Source: Sabulitectum sp964571965
GTDB lineage: Bacteria; Fermentibacterota; Fermentibacteria; Fermentibacterales; JCC-6
Reading direction: 5' to 3'
NCBI GenBank assembly: GCA_964571965.1
Contig: CAZNFQ010000002.1
Coordinates: 1-64,000, forward strand
Length of the DNA: 64,000 nt
Notes under the pieces: generated by a model
Told to the model about the DNA's origin: nothing
The model's database searches: none
Seen by the model: only the letters and a program-made list of their open reading frames with translations
Translations under genes and position numbers: made by a program
In this document: positions 17,668 to 25,838 of the stretch, piece by piece
Layout: the number at the start of each line of letters is the position of its first letter
Numbering within the stretch: the first letter of the stretch is position 1

Positions 17668-18786
17668 TCAGACTGGATCGGGCAATCTTACAGGCATGAC
17701 AAGGGTGAGATAGTCAAAGGTTTCATCTTCACTGATCTCAGTAATGATCACAGCGGTAGAGCTGTCGTGCATGTTAAGACTGATATCTTCACTGGTCATG
17801 CTCCTGAGAATGTCCATTACGAGGTTACCGTTGAAGGCTATCTGAAGAGGGTTGTCAGAATAAATGGCCTCAAGGTCTTCTCTGGCTTCTCCGGCATCTG
17901 TGTTTTCCGCCTGCAGAATGATCCTGTTGTGTTCAATGGTAAACATTATCTGATGTGTCGCCGGGTTGGCTATAATGCTCATTCTCTTCAGCGCCCCGAG
18001 AAGATCTTCCCTGTTAAGTACCAGCTTAAGTTCATTGCCCGAGGGTATGACTTTCTCATAGGGGGGATAAGGTCCCTCGATAACCCTGCTGAAAATGCTG
18101 GTTTCGCCCACATGGAAACTCACCTGTGAACCCTGTGAAGACATGGACACTTTTTCGCTGGTGCTCAAGCGCTGAAGAAGGTTCAGGGCCTTGGGGGCAA
18201 TAATCGCCTCGAGGTCTGATTCTGTTTTAAGTTCCTTCATTCTTATCCTGGCAAGGCGATGACCGTCGGTGGCAACCATTTCAAGACCTTCGGGAAGAAA
18301 TTTCCAGAGAGAACCTGTCAATGAAGCCCTTATCTCGCTTGCCCCTGCAACCGCATAGGAAGTTCTTCTGATGGCTTCCTTAACGTTTTCCAGGGGAAGC
18401 TCTATCATGTCTTCCTCGGCTCCTGCGGATGGTAGAGAGGGATAGCTGTCCCGGCTGCTTCCGGGAAGAGTGAATGAGCTCTTTTCGCAGCTGATGGAGG
18501 TTCTGGTACCGCTGGTGCTGATACTAACGTCGGAACCATCCAGTTCGCGCACAATTTCCAGCAGTTTTTTTCCCGGAAGGGCAACGGCTCCCTGTGATGA
18601 GATGGTCGCCGGAACCCAGGTAATAACAGTGGTGTCGAGATCTGTTGCCGCAAGTCTGAGTTTCTCACCCTCGGTCTCAAGAAGAATATTGGAAAGAGAG
18701 GGAAGACTGGTCTTTGGAGGAAGGGCCGAAGCCACAGTGTTCAGTCCCAGCAAAAGCGTTTTGTGATCCACCAGCAAATTCACCAT
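17668..18786 (-). CDS. dnaN: DNA polymerase III beta sliding clamp
   Basis: Sliding clamp of 372 residues, with three repeated clamp domains. The C-terminal LTLVMPVRLPD is the conserved end of the family. I start at the ATG at 18786 (MVNLLVDHKTLLLGL), which has GGAGGG about 6 bases upstream; a longer frame reaching 18831 lacks a ribosome site. It lies downstream of dnaA across a gap that contains DnaA-box-like repeats and a perfect -10 hexamer. Confidence 0.96.
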   Translation of the reverse strand: MVNLLVDHKTLLLGLNTVASALPPKTSLPSLSNILLETEGEKLRLAATDLDTTVITWVPATISSQGAVALPGKKLLEIVRELDGSDVSISTSGTRTSISCEKSSFTLPGSSRDSYPSLPSAGAEEDMIELPLENVKEAIRRTSYAVAGASEIRASLTGSLWKFLPEGLEMVATDGHRLARIRMKELKTESDLEAIIAPKALNLLQRLSTSEKVSMSSQGSQVSFHVGETSIFSRVIEGPYPPYEKVIPSGNELKLVLNREDLLGALKRMSIIANPATHQIMFTIEHNRIILQAENTDAGEAREDLEAIYSDNPLQIAFNGNLVMDILRSMTSEDISLNMHDSSTAVIITEISEDETFDYLTLVMPVRLPDPV

Positions 18787-18846
18787 AGGAAGCCCTCCAC
18801 AGTTGACAGTAATAAATACAGAAAAGAACAAAATACAACTCTAGTA

Positions 18847-18852
18847 ATTATA
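18847..18852 (-). promoter_or_regulatory. Candidate -10 element for dnaN
   Basis: On the minus strand the bases read TATAAT exactly, about 60 bases upstream of the dnaN ATG. The -35 region 17 bases further back is poor (TTACTT), and a DnaA-box-like 9-mer (18863-18871) falls within the spacer/-35 zone. This would suit control of dnaN by DnaA, but that is inference. Confidence 0.45.
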
Positions 18853-18862
18853 CCTCAAAGAA

Positions 18863-18993
18863 TGTGGAAAAGTAACCCTTTCGCAGGGAATCAGTGCAAC
18901 TTGCGCTGTTGATAATTTGTTGAAAAAACAGCAGTGAAGGTAAAGTTTTCAACAGGGGGTTTTTCAGATCGGATATCCACATTGTTATCAACA
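18863..18993. other. Candidate oriC: cluster of DnaA-box-like 9-mers
   Basis: Within 131 bases between dnaN and dnaA there are six 9-mers close to the DnaA box TTATCCACA, on both strands: TGTGGAAAA (18863), TGTTGATAA (18907), TGTTGAAAA (18918), TTTTCAACA (18946), ATATCCACA (18973) and TTATCAACA (18985). The region is AT-rich relative to flanking genes. Coding strand changes from minus to plus just beyond dnaA, and parS sites lie within 7 kb. None is a perfect consensus box, so the call is a candidate. Confidence 0.7.
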
Positions 18994-19002
18994 GACCGGC
19001 GG

Positions 19003-20358
19003 TCAGTTATCGAGGGATCTTTTAACCTCTTCCACCTGTCTTTTGAACGACGGATCCTGATCCATGAGGGTATTTACCCTTTTTATGGAGTTGACCACCG
19101 TGGAGTGGTCTCTGTCGAAATATTCCCCTATTTCCTCCAGGGGGAGATTGGTCAGATCCCTTATGAGGAACATGGCAACCTGCCTGGGAACAAGTATTTC
19201 CCTTTTCCTTTTTTTGCCCTTGAGTGCTTCTTTGTTAACTCCGAACACGTCTGCTGTTACAGACGTAATCGATGCCGGGTTCAGCCTTCTGGAGGCAGAG
19301 CCGAGAAATTCCTTTACCAGGGTTTTTACGTTATCGATGGTGGGCTGTATGTTCTGAATTCTCATGTTCGCAGCAAGAATGTTAACAACACCCTCGAGCT
19401 GTCTTACGTTGGAAGTGATGTTTTCGGCAATATAGTCGACGATACCAGTTTCCAATCTGATATTTTCATCACGGAGCTTCTGGTTGAGAATTGCCTTTCT
19501 GGTCTCAAACTTGGGGGGTTTGATGTCTGCGAGCATACCCGACTGGAATCTTGAAACAAGCCTCTCTTCCAGGGGTTCTATCTCATTAGGATGCCGGTCG
19601 GAGGTGAGTACGATCTGTTTTCCCATGAGATACAGTTCATTGAATATCTGGAAAAACTGTTCCTGAGTGCTGTCCTTTCCGGCAAGGAACTGAACATCCT
19701 CCATTATGAGATAATCGCATTTTCTGAAACGGTCCTTGAATTTCTCCATCTGTCGCGCAGAACTGTGTTCAAAACTGCTGGACGGGTCCAGTGCTCTGAT
19801 GTAGTCGCTTGTAAACTGCGAGCTTGAAATGTACGCATAGGTTTCCCCCGGCTTGTTGTCACGGACGTAGTGAGCAATTGCCTGAACAAGATGAGTTTTC
19901 CCGAGACCGACACCGCCATATATGAAGAGGGGGTTCTGTGTGGAGTGACCGAGGTTATGGGCAACCGCAACGGCACTGGCATGGGCCAGTTCATTGGTGG
20001 GACCGCTTATGAACCTGCTGAAAACGTATTCAGGATAAAGATAATTATCGTAAAGATGGTCCCTTGCGGAAAACCCCGAGGAAAACCTGCCCAGATTAAG
20101 GGTTACAGGCTTATCGGTAAAAACAAGACTGATCATTTCGTTATCCGTTATCTCGCGCATCAATTCTTCCAGCTTGTTTTTGTAATGCTGTGAAACAAAG
20201 TTTACGCGAATGTCGGAATCGAGACCAATAGTGAAAATGTTATCCTTGAAGCCTCTGAAAGAGGCATTGGCAAGCCAGGAATTGAATTTCTCAATTCCCA
20301 TGAGTTCCCTTGCCCTTTCAAGACACAGATCGAATGCTTCTTCAGGCGAAAAAACCAT
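19003..20358 (-). CDS. dnaA: Chromosomal replication initiator DnaA
   Basis: Replication initiator of 451 residues. Domain I occupies about 1-85. The AAA+ domain has Walker A GGVGLGKT at 148-155 and Walker B-like LIMEDVQFL near 217-225. The C-terminal DNA-binding domain has the signature DRDHSTVVNSIKRV. GGAGAG lies upstream of the ATG at 20358. The Walker B acidic pair is MED rather than the usual DD, a small variation. It is divergent from rpmH with a 189-base gap. Confidence 0.97.
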   Translation of the reverse strand: MVFSPEEAFDLCLERARELMGIEKFNSWLANASFRGFKDNIFTIGLDSDIRVNFVSQHYKNKLEELMREITDNEMISLVFTDKPVTLNLGRFSSGFSARDHLYDNYLYPEYVFSRFISGPTNELAHASAVAVAHNLGHSTQNPLFIYGGVGLGKTHLVQAIAHYVRDNKPGETYAYISSSQFTSDYIRALDPSSSFEHSSARQMEKFKDRFRKCDYLIMEDVQFLAGKDSTQEQFFQIFNELYLMGKQIVLTSDRHPNEIEPLEERLVSRFQSGMLADIKPPKFETRKAILNQKLRDENIRLETGIVDYIAENITSNVRQLEGVVNILAANMRIQNIQPTIDNVKTLVKEFLGSASRRLNPASITSVTADVFGVNKEALKGKKRKREILVPRQVAMFLIRDLTNLPLEEIGEYFDRDHSTVVNSIKRVNTLMDQDPSFKRQVEEVKRSLDN

Positions 20359-20446
20359 GACACTCTCCGAACGGATGAAAAAACCCCAAAATACTCAGTC
20401 GAATAATGCTAAACAAACTCAGAGCAGCCAAGTGACAATGCAGAAC

Positions 20447-20475
20447 TTGACATGAGAGCCTGATTTAGCTAACTT
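20447..20475 (+). promoter_or_regulatory. Promoter for the rpmH-rnpA operon
   Basis: A sigma-70-type promoter: -35 TTGACA at 20447-20452, a 17-base spacer, and -10 TAACTT at 20470-20475. Transcription would begin near 20482, leaving an rpmH leader of about 65 bases. The consensus -35 and ideal spacing make this one of the better promoters in the window. The same 189-base gap must also hold the divergent dnaA promoter; TTGTTT and TATTTT spaced by 17 on the minus strand are weak candidates for it. Confidence 0.65.
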
Positions 20476-20521
20476 TCCGCTTCCGGAAGGAACAGATGAG
20501 AACGGTGCGGGAAATAATAAT

Positions 20522-20540
20522 TCCTGCACCCAATGCAGGA
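20522..20540 (+). promoter_or_regulatory. Hairpin at the rpmH ribosome-binding site
   Basis: TCCTGCA (20522-20528) pairs perfectly with TGCAGGA (20534-20540), enclosing a 5-base loop. The 3' strand contains part of the AGGAGA ribosome site that precedes the rpmH ATG at 20548. A 7-bp stem over the ribosome site could restrain L34 synthesis. This is a structural reading only; no known leader family is recognised. Confidence 0.45.
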
Positions 20541-20547
20541 GACTATA

Positions 20548-20682
20548 ATGAAAAGAACATACCAGCCCAGCGGTATCTCGAAGAAGAGAAGGCACGGATT
20601 CAGGGCAAGGATGGCAACCAGAGGCGGAAGAAAAGTTCTGAATGCCAGAAGAAGAAAAGGGCGCAAGCGCCTGGTGCCATAG
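20548..20682 (+). CDS. rpmH: 50S ribosomal protein L34
   Basis: A 44-residue, very basic protein opening MKRTYQPSGISKKRRHGFRA and ending RKGRKRLVP, which is unmistakably L34. The usual SxxRRxR motif reads SGISKKRRHG, a mild divergence. AGGAGA lies 6 bases before the ATG. It is the first gene of the classical rpmH-rnpA-yidD-yidC-mnmE set. Confidence 0.97.
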   Translation: MKRTYQPSGISKKRRHGFRARMATRGGRKVLNARRRKGRKRLVP

Positions 20683-20683
20683 T

Positions 20684-21022
20684 TTGAATAGGCGTTGTCT
20701 GAAGAGGGTCAGGAAGAGCTGGCACTTCAGGAAAATACTGAAACAGGGAAGATACTTCAGGGGCAGCGTCATTAGAGCAAGATACATAAGGAATTCCCTG
20801 GGCAGGATACGCCTGGGGTTTTCTGTATCGGCAAAAACAGGGAATGCGGCGCAGAGAAATCTCTTCAAGAGAAGACTGAGGCAGTATTCGGTGGAAACAG
20901 ATACTGAAGCGGGATATGATGCAGTGATATTTCCACTGGGTTCTCTGGAGTTTGCCGACTGGAAAAGAATGCTTTTGGACATGGACAGACTTACTGCGGA
21001 AGCAGCGGAACCGGGGGAATGA
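20684..21022 (+). CDS. rnpA: Ribonuclease P protein component
   Basis: Protein subunit of RNase P, which matures tRNA 5' ends. The family core is clear: KSWHFRKILKQGRYFRG, then RLGFSVSAKTGNAAQRNLFKRRLRQY with the RNR-like motif (here QRNLFKRRLR). No ATG lies near the expected N-terminus. I place the start at TTG 20684, 1 base after the rpmH stop, giving 112 residues. An upstream in-frame ATG at 20642 would lie inside rpmH. The C-terminus overlaps the yidD reading frame. Confidence 0.88.
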   Translation: MNRRCLKRVRKSWHFRKILKQGRYFRGSVIRARYIRNSLGRIRLGFSVSAKTGNAAQRNLFKRRLRQYSVETDTEAGYDAVIFPLGSLEFADWKRMLLDMDRLTAEAAEPGE

Positions 21023-21251
21023 GATCGGAAGGCTTTTCGTTTTCCTCATAAGGATTTACAGAGCTGTAATATCGCCGCTGTTACCGCCGAGCTGCATCTA
21101 CACTCCCACATGCAGCGAATACGCCATGCAGGCAATAACGAAACATGGAGCTTACAAGGGAACCGTTCTTGCGGTGAAAAGAATACTCAGGTGTCATCCC
21201 TGGCACGAAGGGGGATACGACCCTGTTCCGGAGGTAGAGAATAATGAGTGA
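20952..21251 (+). CDS. yidD: Membrane protein insertion efficiency factor YidD
   Basis: Small amphipathic protein assisting YidC-dependent membrane insertion. The family core is intact: RIYRAVISPLLPPSCIYTPTCSEYAMQAI and KRILRCHPWHEGGYDPVP. The start is a problem: the conserved part begins near 21027, yet the only in-frame ATG is at 20952, inside rnpA. CTG at 20994 and ATC at 21024 are non-standard alternatives. I give the ATG extent, which adds about 24 unlikely residues and overlaps rnpA by 71 bases. The end overlaps the yidC start by 8 bases. Confidence 0.85.
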   Translation: MPTGKECFWTWTDLLRKQRNRGNEIGRLFVFLIRIYRAVISPLLPPSCIYTPTCSEYAMQAITKHGAYKGTVLAVKRILRCHPWHEGGYDPVPEVENNE

Positions 21252-22827
21252 TCAGTCAAGACTTTTCATCGCGGCGGTGCTGATGATGGGGGTGCTTCTC
21301 GTCAGCTGGTTCATTTCCGGAAAGAACACTCCGGACAGACCGGTTCAGGCTGAGATCGCTGCATCGGGCACAGCGGAAGAAGTAACAGTGCCCGTGGAAG
21401 AAGAGCCCCAGGAGGAAACCCCGGAAGAAACAGCGGCAGTTGACGACTATCGGGAAAGAATCGTAACGGTGATAATTCCCGGTGAAAACCATGAGCCCAT
21501 AGTAACCTGTCAGCTGTCCACTACGGGAGGGGCCGTTGTAAAATGGCGCCTGGACAAATATGAGGATTATCCCGATCAGCAAACCGGACAGGCCGTTGAG
21601 CTTTCCGAGGAACCATGGCTGATTTCCAGGGAAACAACGGGAGAACCCGTTCTGTTCACATACCAGGGTCCGGACACGGTAATTGCAGGGGAGTATCCGT
21701 CAACAGTCATGTTCTCTTCATCATCAGGAAGGTCAAAGGAATTTACCTTCACTGCTGATTATTATGGCTTTATAATGGGGAAAACAGGACTCGACATGAA
21801 CACTTCCGTTTCCCCCGGGGCAATCCCGATAACTGAAGTTGCAGCTTCGGATAGAGGTTACTTCAAGGCATCATGGTATACAAACGACCACAATCAAAGT
21901 GATTCTGAAAAGATCGAAGGACTGCAGCCCATTGGCAACGTATCCTGGGTCGCCACCTCAAGCAAGTACTTCACCATCGTTCTTATACCGGGAACCATGA
22001 CCCGTGCAGACGGATACACCGCTCCTGGAAACGGTGGTTCCGCAGAAGTTTCCATAGACGATTCATCAGTAAAGGTTTATGCCGGACCTAAGGCATACGG
22101 GCTGCTGAGCGACCTGGGAGGATCACAAACTGATATGATCGACTTTGGGTGGCCCATAATCAGATGGATAGGCAAGCTCATCTTCCTCTTTCTTACATCA
22201 GCCCTGTCATTCGTTGGAAACTGGGGACTTAGAATAATCATACTGGCATTCGCACTGAAAATCCTGCTTTCTCCCCTTACCACAAAGAGCTACGTATCAA
22301 TGCAGAAAATGCAGAAGATACAGCCGCTCATGCAGGAGATACAGAAAAAGTATGCAAAGGACCCCAAGCAGCAGCAGACTGAAATGCAGAAACTCTATAA
22401 GGAAAGCGGAGTGAACCCCCTGGGAGGGTGCCTTCCAATACTTCTTCAAATGCCGGTATTCTTTGCTATGTACAGGGTTCTTGCAAACATGGTCGAGCTG
22501 AGGGGCGCAGGTTTCATCCTCTGGATCAACGATCTTTCAAGACCTGAAATACTTCTGCCCTTCGGATCGAAGATCCTGGGTCTTGAAGGCATTGGTCTCA
22601 TGGCCCTGCTTCTGGGTGTGATAATGTTCCTTCAGCAGAAACTCACCGGAACCAGTTCCGCAGGTGCGGCGGCACAGCAGCAGAAAATGATGATGTACAT
22701 GATGCCCTTCTTCATGACCTTCCTGTTCATGAGGTTTGCGGCGGGGCTTACTCTTTACTGGCTTGTTTTCAACATTCTTACATTCATTCATCAGGAATAC
22801 ATTAAGAAAAGCCTTCTGTCGGAATAG
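21244..22827 (+). CDS. yidC: Membrane protein insertase YidC
   Basis: Inner-membrane insertase/chaperone working alone or with SecYEG. The 527-residue product has an N-terminal transmembrane helix (about residues 7-23), an acidic periplasmic linker rich in Glu/Pro, a large periplasmic beta domain to about residue 300, and the conserved five-helix core beginning near LRIIILAFALKILLSPLTTK. The NPLGGCLPILLQMPVFFAMYRVL segment is diagnostic. This is the long, Gram-negative form. It ends with KKSLLSE and lacks a long basic tail. Confidence 0.96.
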   Translation: MSDQSRLFIAAVLMMGVLLVSWFISGKNTPDRPVQAEIAASGTAEEVTVPVEEEPQEETPEETAAVDDYRERIVTVIIPGENHEPIVTCQLSTTGGAVVKWRLDKYEDYPDQQTGQAVELSEEPWLISRETTGEPVLFTYQGPDTVIAGEYPSTVMFSSSSGRSKEFTFTADYYGFIMGKTGLDMNTSVSPGAIPITEVAASDRGYFKASWYTNDHNQSDSEKIEGLQPIGNVSWVATSSKYFTIVLIPGTMTRADGYTAPGNGGSAEVSIDDSSVKVYAGPKAYGLLSDLGGSQTDMIDFGWPIIRWIGKLIFLFLTSALSFVGNWGLRIIILAFALKILLSPLTTKSYVSMQKMQKIQPLMQEIQKKYAKDPKQQQTEMQKLYKESGVNPLGGCLPILLQMPVFFAMYRVLANMVELRGAGFILWINDLSRPEILLPFGSKILGLEGIGLMALLLGVIMFLQQKLTGTSSAGAAAQQQKMMMYMMPFFMTFLFMRFAAGLTLYWLVFNILTFIHQEYIKKSLLSE

Positions 22828-22833
22828 CCCGAA

Positions 22834-24030
22834 ATGGAAAAACAGGACGATCTTATAGCCGCACGGGCAACACCGGAATCGGTTTCAGCAATAGCAGTGG
22901 TGAGGCTCTCCGGAAGGGGAGCCTCAGCAACTGTCGAGCAGATCATGGAACTGGAGCCGGGCAGACTTAAAGGAATGCGCAGAAAAGTGGGCAATTTCGC
23001 AGGAATTGATAGTCTGGTGGCCCTGTCATGGCCTGCGGGGAAAAGTTACACAGGAGAGGAAATGGTTGACCTGATGTGCCACGGCACACCGGGAACGGCC
23101 GAATCCGTACTGAGAAAACTTCTGGATTCCGGGGCAAGACCTGCGGAACCGGGTGAATTTACTAGAAGGGCCTGGTTGAATGAACGGCTTTCATCAATGG
23201 ATGTTCTGGAGCTTTCAGCAAGGTTCAGGAATATTTCAGCCGGCCACACCGGCAAGCTTCACGACAAACTGTGCGAGCTCATTACAGAGATAGAAGCCCT
23301 TATTGAGTTCGGCGAGGAACATGAAACCGCTGATGAACACAGAATGATGTTTCTTCTGGGAGAAGCGCGGTCAGCGGCAGAAGAGCTGATGCTTGCGGCG
23401 GAACGAATTGAAATTATGCCTGCAGTTTACATAATGGGACCTGTAAATTCCGGAAAATCAACACTTTTCAACCTTATCTGCGGAAAAACGGCAGCCGTTG
23501 TCTCTTCCACTCCGGGAACAACAAGGGACGGAGCTGAGAGAACAATAAGTATTCTGGGAAAAACGGTGAACCTGGCAGACACAGCCGGAACAGGCGGGGA
23601 CCATCTGGATGAGGAAGCTCTGGAAATAGCAAGGGCGCGTTTGCGTAAGGGGGACAGGGTCATCTGGATGGACAGAGAGCAGAATGAACCGCCTGATGGT
23701 CTCGAAGAACAGCACACAGTTCTTAAGGCAGCCTCTCACAGAGACAGGGAAAGTGCACCCCTGAAGAAAGGCTTTATACCTCTGTCGTCGTTCAGCGGAG
23801 AAGGTGTGGATATCGTTAAGGAATTCATGACCGCACCTGAAGGCGGAAGTCCATCCTGGATTTACAGAAGGGCAGGGGATCTCATCGCCGAAGCGGAAGA
23901 GGCCTGCAGATCCTTCGATATAGCCCTGGCAGCTGAAATAGTATCGGTGATACTTGAAGAGATCAATGCCGGTATGCAAAGAGGGGAAGCTGTGGAGAGG
24001 GCACTGGAAGTGTTCTGCGTCGGTAAATGA
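22834..24030 (+). CDS. mnmE: tRNA modification GTPase MnmE (divergent GTPase domain)
   Basis: Works with MnmG on the wobble uridine (cmnm5U) of tRNAs. At 398 residues it is about 50 shorter than usual. The N-terminal folate-binding domain, helical domain and C-terminal FCVGK (394-398) with the catalytic-type cysteine are present. In the G domain, the P-loop GPVNSGKS (202-209), GTTRDG and DTAG (249-252) are kept. The G4 NKxD guanine-specificity motif is not recognisable where expected (about 296-303, VLKAASHRD). It overlaps mnmG by 4 bases. Confidence 0.92.
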   Translation: MEKQDDLIAARATPESVSAIAVVRLSGRGASATVEQIMELEPGRLKGMRRKVGNFAGIDSLVALSWPAGKSYTGEEMVDLMCHGTPGTAESVLRKLLDSGARPAEPGEFTRRAWLNERLSSMDVLELSARFRNISAGHTGKLHDKLCELITEIEALIEFGEEHETADEHRMMFLLGEARSAAEELMLAAERIEIMPAVYIMGPVNSGKSTLFNLICGKTAAVVSSTPGTTRDGAERTISILGKTVNLADTAGTGGDHLDEEALEIARARLRKGDRVIWMDREQNEPPDGLEEQHTVLKAASHRDRESAPLKKGFIPLSSFSGEGVDIVKEFMTAPEGGSPSWIYRRAGDLIAEAEEACRSFDIALAAEIVSVILEEINAGMQRGEAVERALEVFCVGK

Positions 24031-25838
24031 AACCAAGGATAGTAGTTATTGGCGGAGGACATGCAGGAGTGGAGGCTGCGGTGGCGGCGGCTTCCAGGGG
24101 AGCAGAGACCGTTCTCATCACACCGGATCCCGGGAAAATTGCCCTTATGTCATGCAACCCTTCAATAGGCGGAATTGCAAAGGGAACACTTGTAAAAGAA
24201 ACAGATGGCCTTGGCGGCGTCATAGCTCTATCCACGGACAGGGCCGCAATTCAGTTCAGAATGCTGAACATGAAGAAAGGTCAGGCGGTTTGGGGTCCCC
24301 GGGTCCAGGCAGATCTCGGGATCTACTGCCTTCAGCAGAGAAGAAGACTTGAAGAGGCCGGAGTTATCATACATACCGGAGTGGTCAGCAGTCTGGTCGG
24401 GCCCAGTGAAAAGATACAGGGAGTGCTTCTACAGAGTGGAGAAACGGTCAGAGCAGACGGCTTAGTAATCGCAACCGGCACTTTTCTTCGCGGTATTCTT
24501 CACAGAGGCAGCAAAAGCTGGCCCGGGGGCAGAAGGGGAGACATATCGGCGAACCGGCTGGAAAAAGATCTCAGGGAAAGAATGTTCCACGTGAAACGAT
24601 TCAAAACAGGAACATCTCCCAGAGTACTTAGAAAGTCTGTGGATACATCGGTTCTTGAGGAGCAGAGCACCCATGAAATGGGATTCAGATTCAGCATGCT
24701 CTCGGAAGAACCGGTTAAAAACAGGGAAAAATGCTGGGTTACACGAACCACCGGAGAGACCGAGGAGATAGTAAGGCAAAGCCTGAGGCATTCTCCGCTT
24801 TACTCCGGAAGAATAACCGGAAAAGGCCCGAGATACTGTCCAAGCTTCGAAGACAAGGTAACGAAGTTCCCAGACAGAACAGGACACCCCATTCATCTGG
24901 AACCCATGGGAATAGGATCAAGAATAATGTACCTCAACGGACTCTCAACAAGCCTTCCGGAAGAGATACAGGAAAGAACGGTAAGATCCATTCGAGGTTT
25001 CGAAAATGCCGTGATAGCGGCTTATGGATACTCTGTTGAATACACCTGCTTTGAAACTGGACAGTTTACCGAAACACTGAGGGTAAGGGGTACCGGGAAT
25101 CTGTATGCCGCAGGACAGATACTGGGTACGTCCGGTTATGAAGAAGCCGCTGCAGCGGGTTTGCTGGCAGGGGCAAATGCCGCAGCAAGCGCCATGGGAC
25201 TGGCAGAGCAGGTTCCCCACAGACTTAACAGCTACCTCGGAGTAATGGTGGATGATCTGGTTCACCAGGGAGCAGAGGAACCATACAGACTGTTTTCCAG
25301 CAGATCAGAGAACAGGCTCTACCTGAGACAGGACAATGCACACAGAAGAATGTATTCACTTGGCCAATCTCTGGGGACCCTAACCGCTGAAGCCCTTTCC
25401 ATTCAGAAAAGGAAAGATGAAGACTACTGGAGGTTCAGGGAACTGATGCGAAAAACAAGGATCCAGGGGAATACCGTGGAAGATTTGTGCAAAAGACCGG
25501 AGATTGATGCGGAATGGGTTTCCCGGAAGCTGCTGCCCGGCGAATCATTGGATATGGACGTGTTGCGTTCGGCCATTCTGGACATGAAATATTCAGGTTA
25601 CATAAAGAGGTCCGAGAGAAAGCACCGTTCCAGGGAGAGATACGCCAGCGTTTCTCTGGATGGGATAAAGGATTTTTCACAGATCAACTCTTTGAGCATT
25701 GAAGCGGCACAGTCAATGAACGCTAAAAGACCCTCCAACATCGGGGAGGCAGAGAGAATACCCGGCGTCAGGCAGGCTGACATAGAGGCCATAGTGCTTT
25801 CCCTCATGAAGGGGGATGTTTCACGTGAAACATCATGA
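24027..25838 (+). CDS. mnmG: tRNA uridine 5-carboxymethylaminomethyl modification enzyme MnmG
   Basis: FAD enzyme and partner of MnmE, 603 residues. The dinucleotide-binding loop VIGGGHAGVEAA is at residues 6-17. The family motifs NPSIGGIAKG, AIQFRMLN, RFKTGTSPR (usually RLKTGTPPR) and AAGQILGTSGYEEAAAAG follow. The MFHVKRF sequence just before the GT(S/P)PR motif is encoded by a near-parS sequence. The C-terminal helical domain ends in GDVSRETS, the last codons being part of a perfect parS. It overlaps rsmG by 23 bases. Confidence 0.96.
   Translation: MKPRIVVIGGGHAGVEAAVAAASRGAETVLITPDPGKIALMSCNPSIGGIAKGTLVKETDGLGGVIALSTDRAAIQFRMLNMKKGQAVWGPRVQADLGIYCLQQRRRLEEAGVIIHTGVVSSLVGPSEKIQGVLLQSGETVRADGLVIATGTFLRGILHRGSKSWPGGRRGDISANRLEKDLRERMFHVKRFKTGTSPRVLRKSVDTSVLEEQSTHEMGFRFSMLSEEPVKNREKCWVTRTTGETEEIVRQSLRHSPLYSGRITGKGPRYCPSFEDKVTKFPDRTGHPIHLEPMGIGSRIMYLNGLSTSLPEEIQERTVRSIRGFENAVIAAYGYSVEYTCFETGQFTETLRVRGTGNLYAAGQILGTSGYEEAAAAGLLAGANAAASAMGLAEQVPHRLNSYLGVMVDDLVHQGAEEPYRLFSSRSENRLYLRQDNAHRRMYSLGQSLGTLTAEALSIQKRKDEDYWRFRELMRKTRIQGNTVEDLCKRPEIDAEWVSRKLLPGESLDMDVLRSAILDMKYSGYIKRSERKHRSRERYASVSLDGIKDFSQINSLSIEAAQSMNAKRPSNIGEAERIPGVRQADIEAIVLSLMKGDVSRETS
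24583..24598. promoter_or_regulatory. Near-consensus parS inside mnmG
   Basis: TGTTCCACGTGAAACG differs from the bacterial parS consensus TGTTTCACGTGAAACA at two positions, one of them a C/T change also present in known functional parS sites. It lies inside the mnmG reading frame (encoding FHVKR), 1.9 kb upstream of parA. With the perfect site at 25817 it would give ParB two loading points near the origin. Confidence 0.7.
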
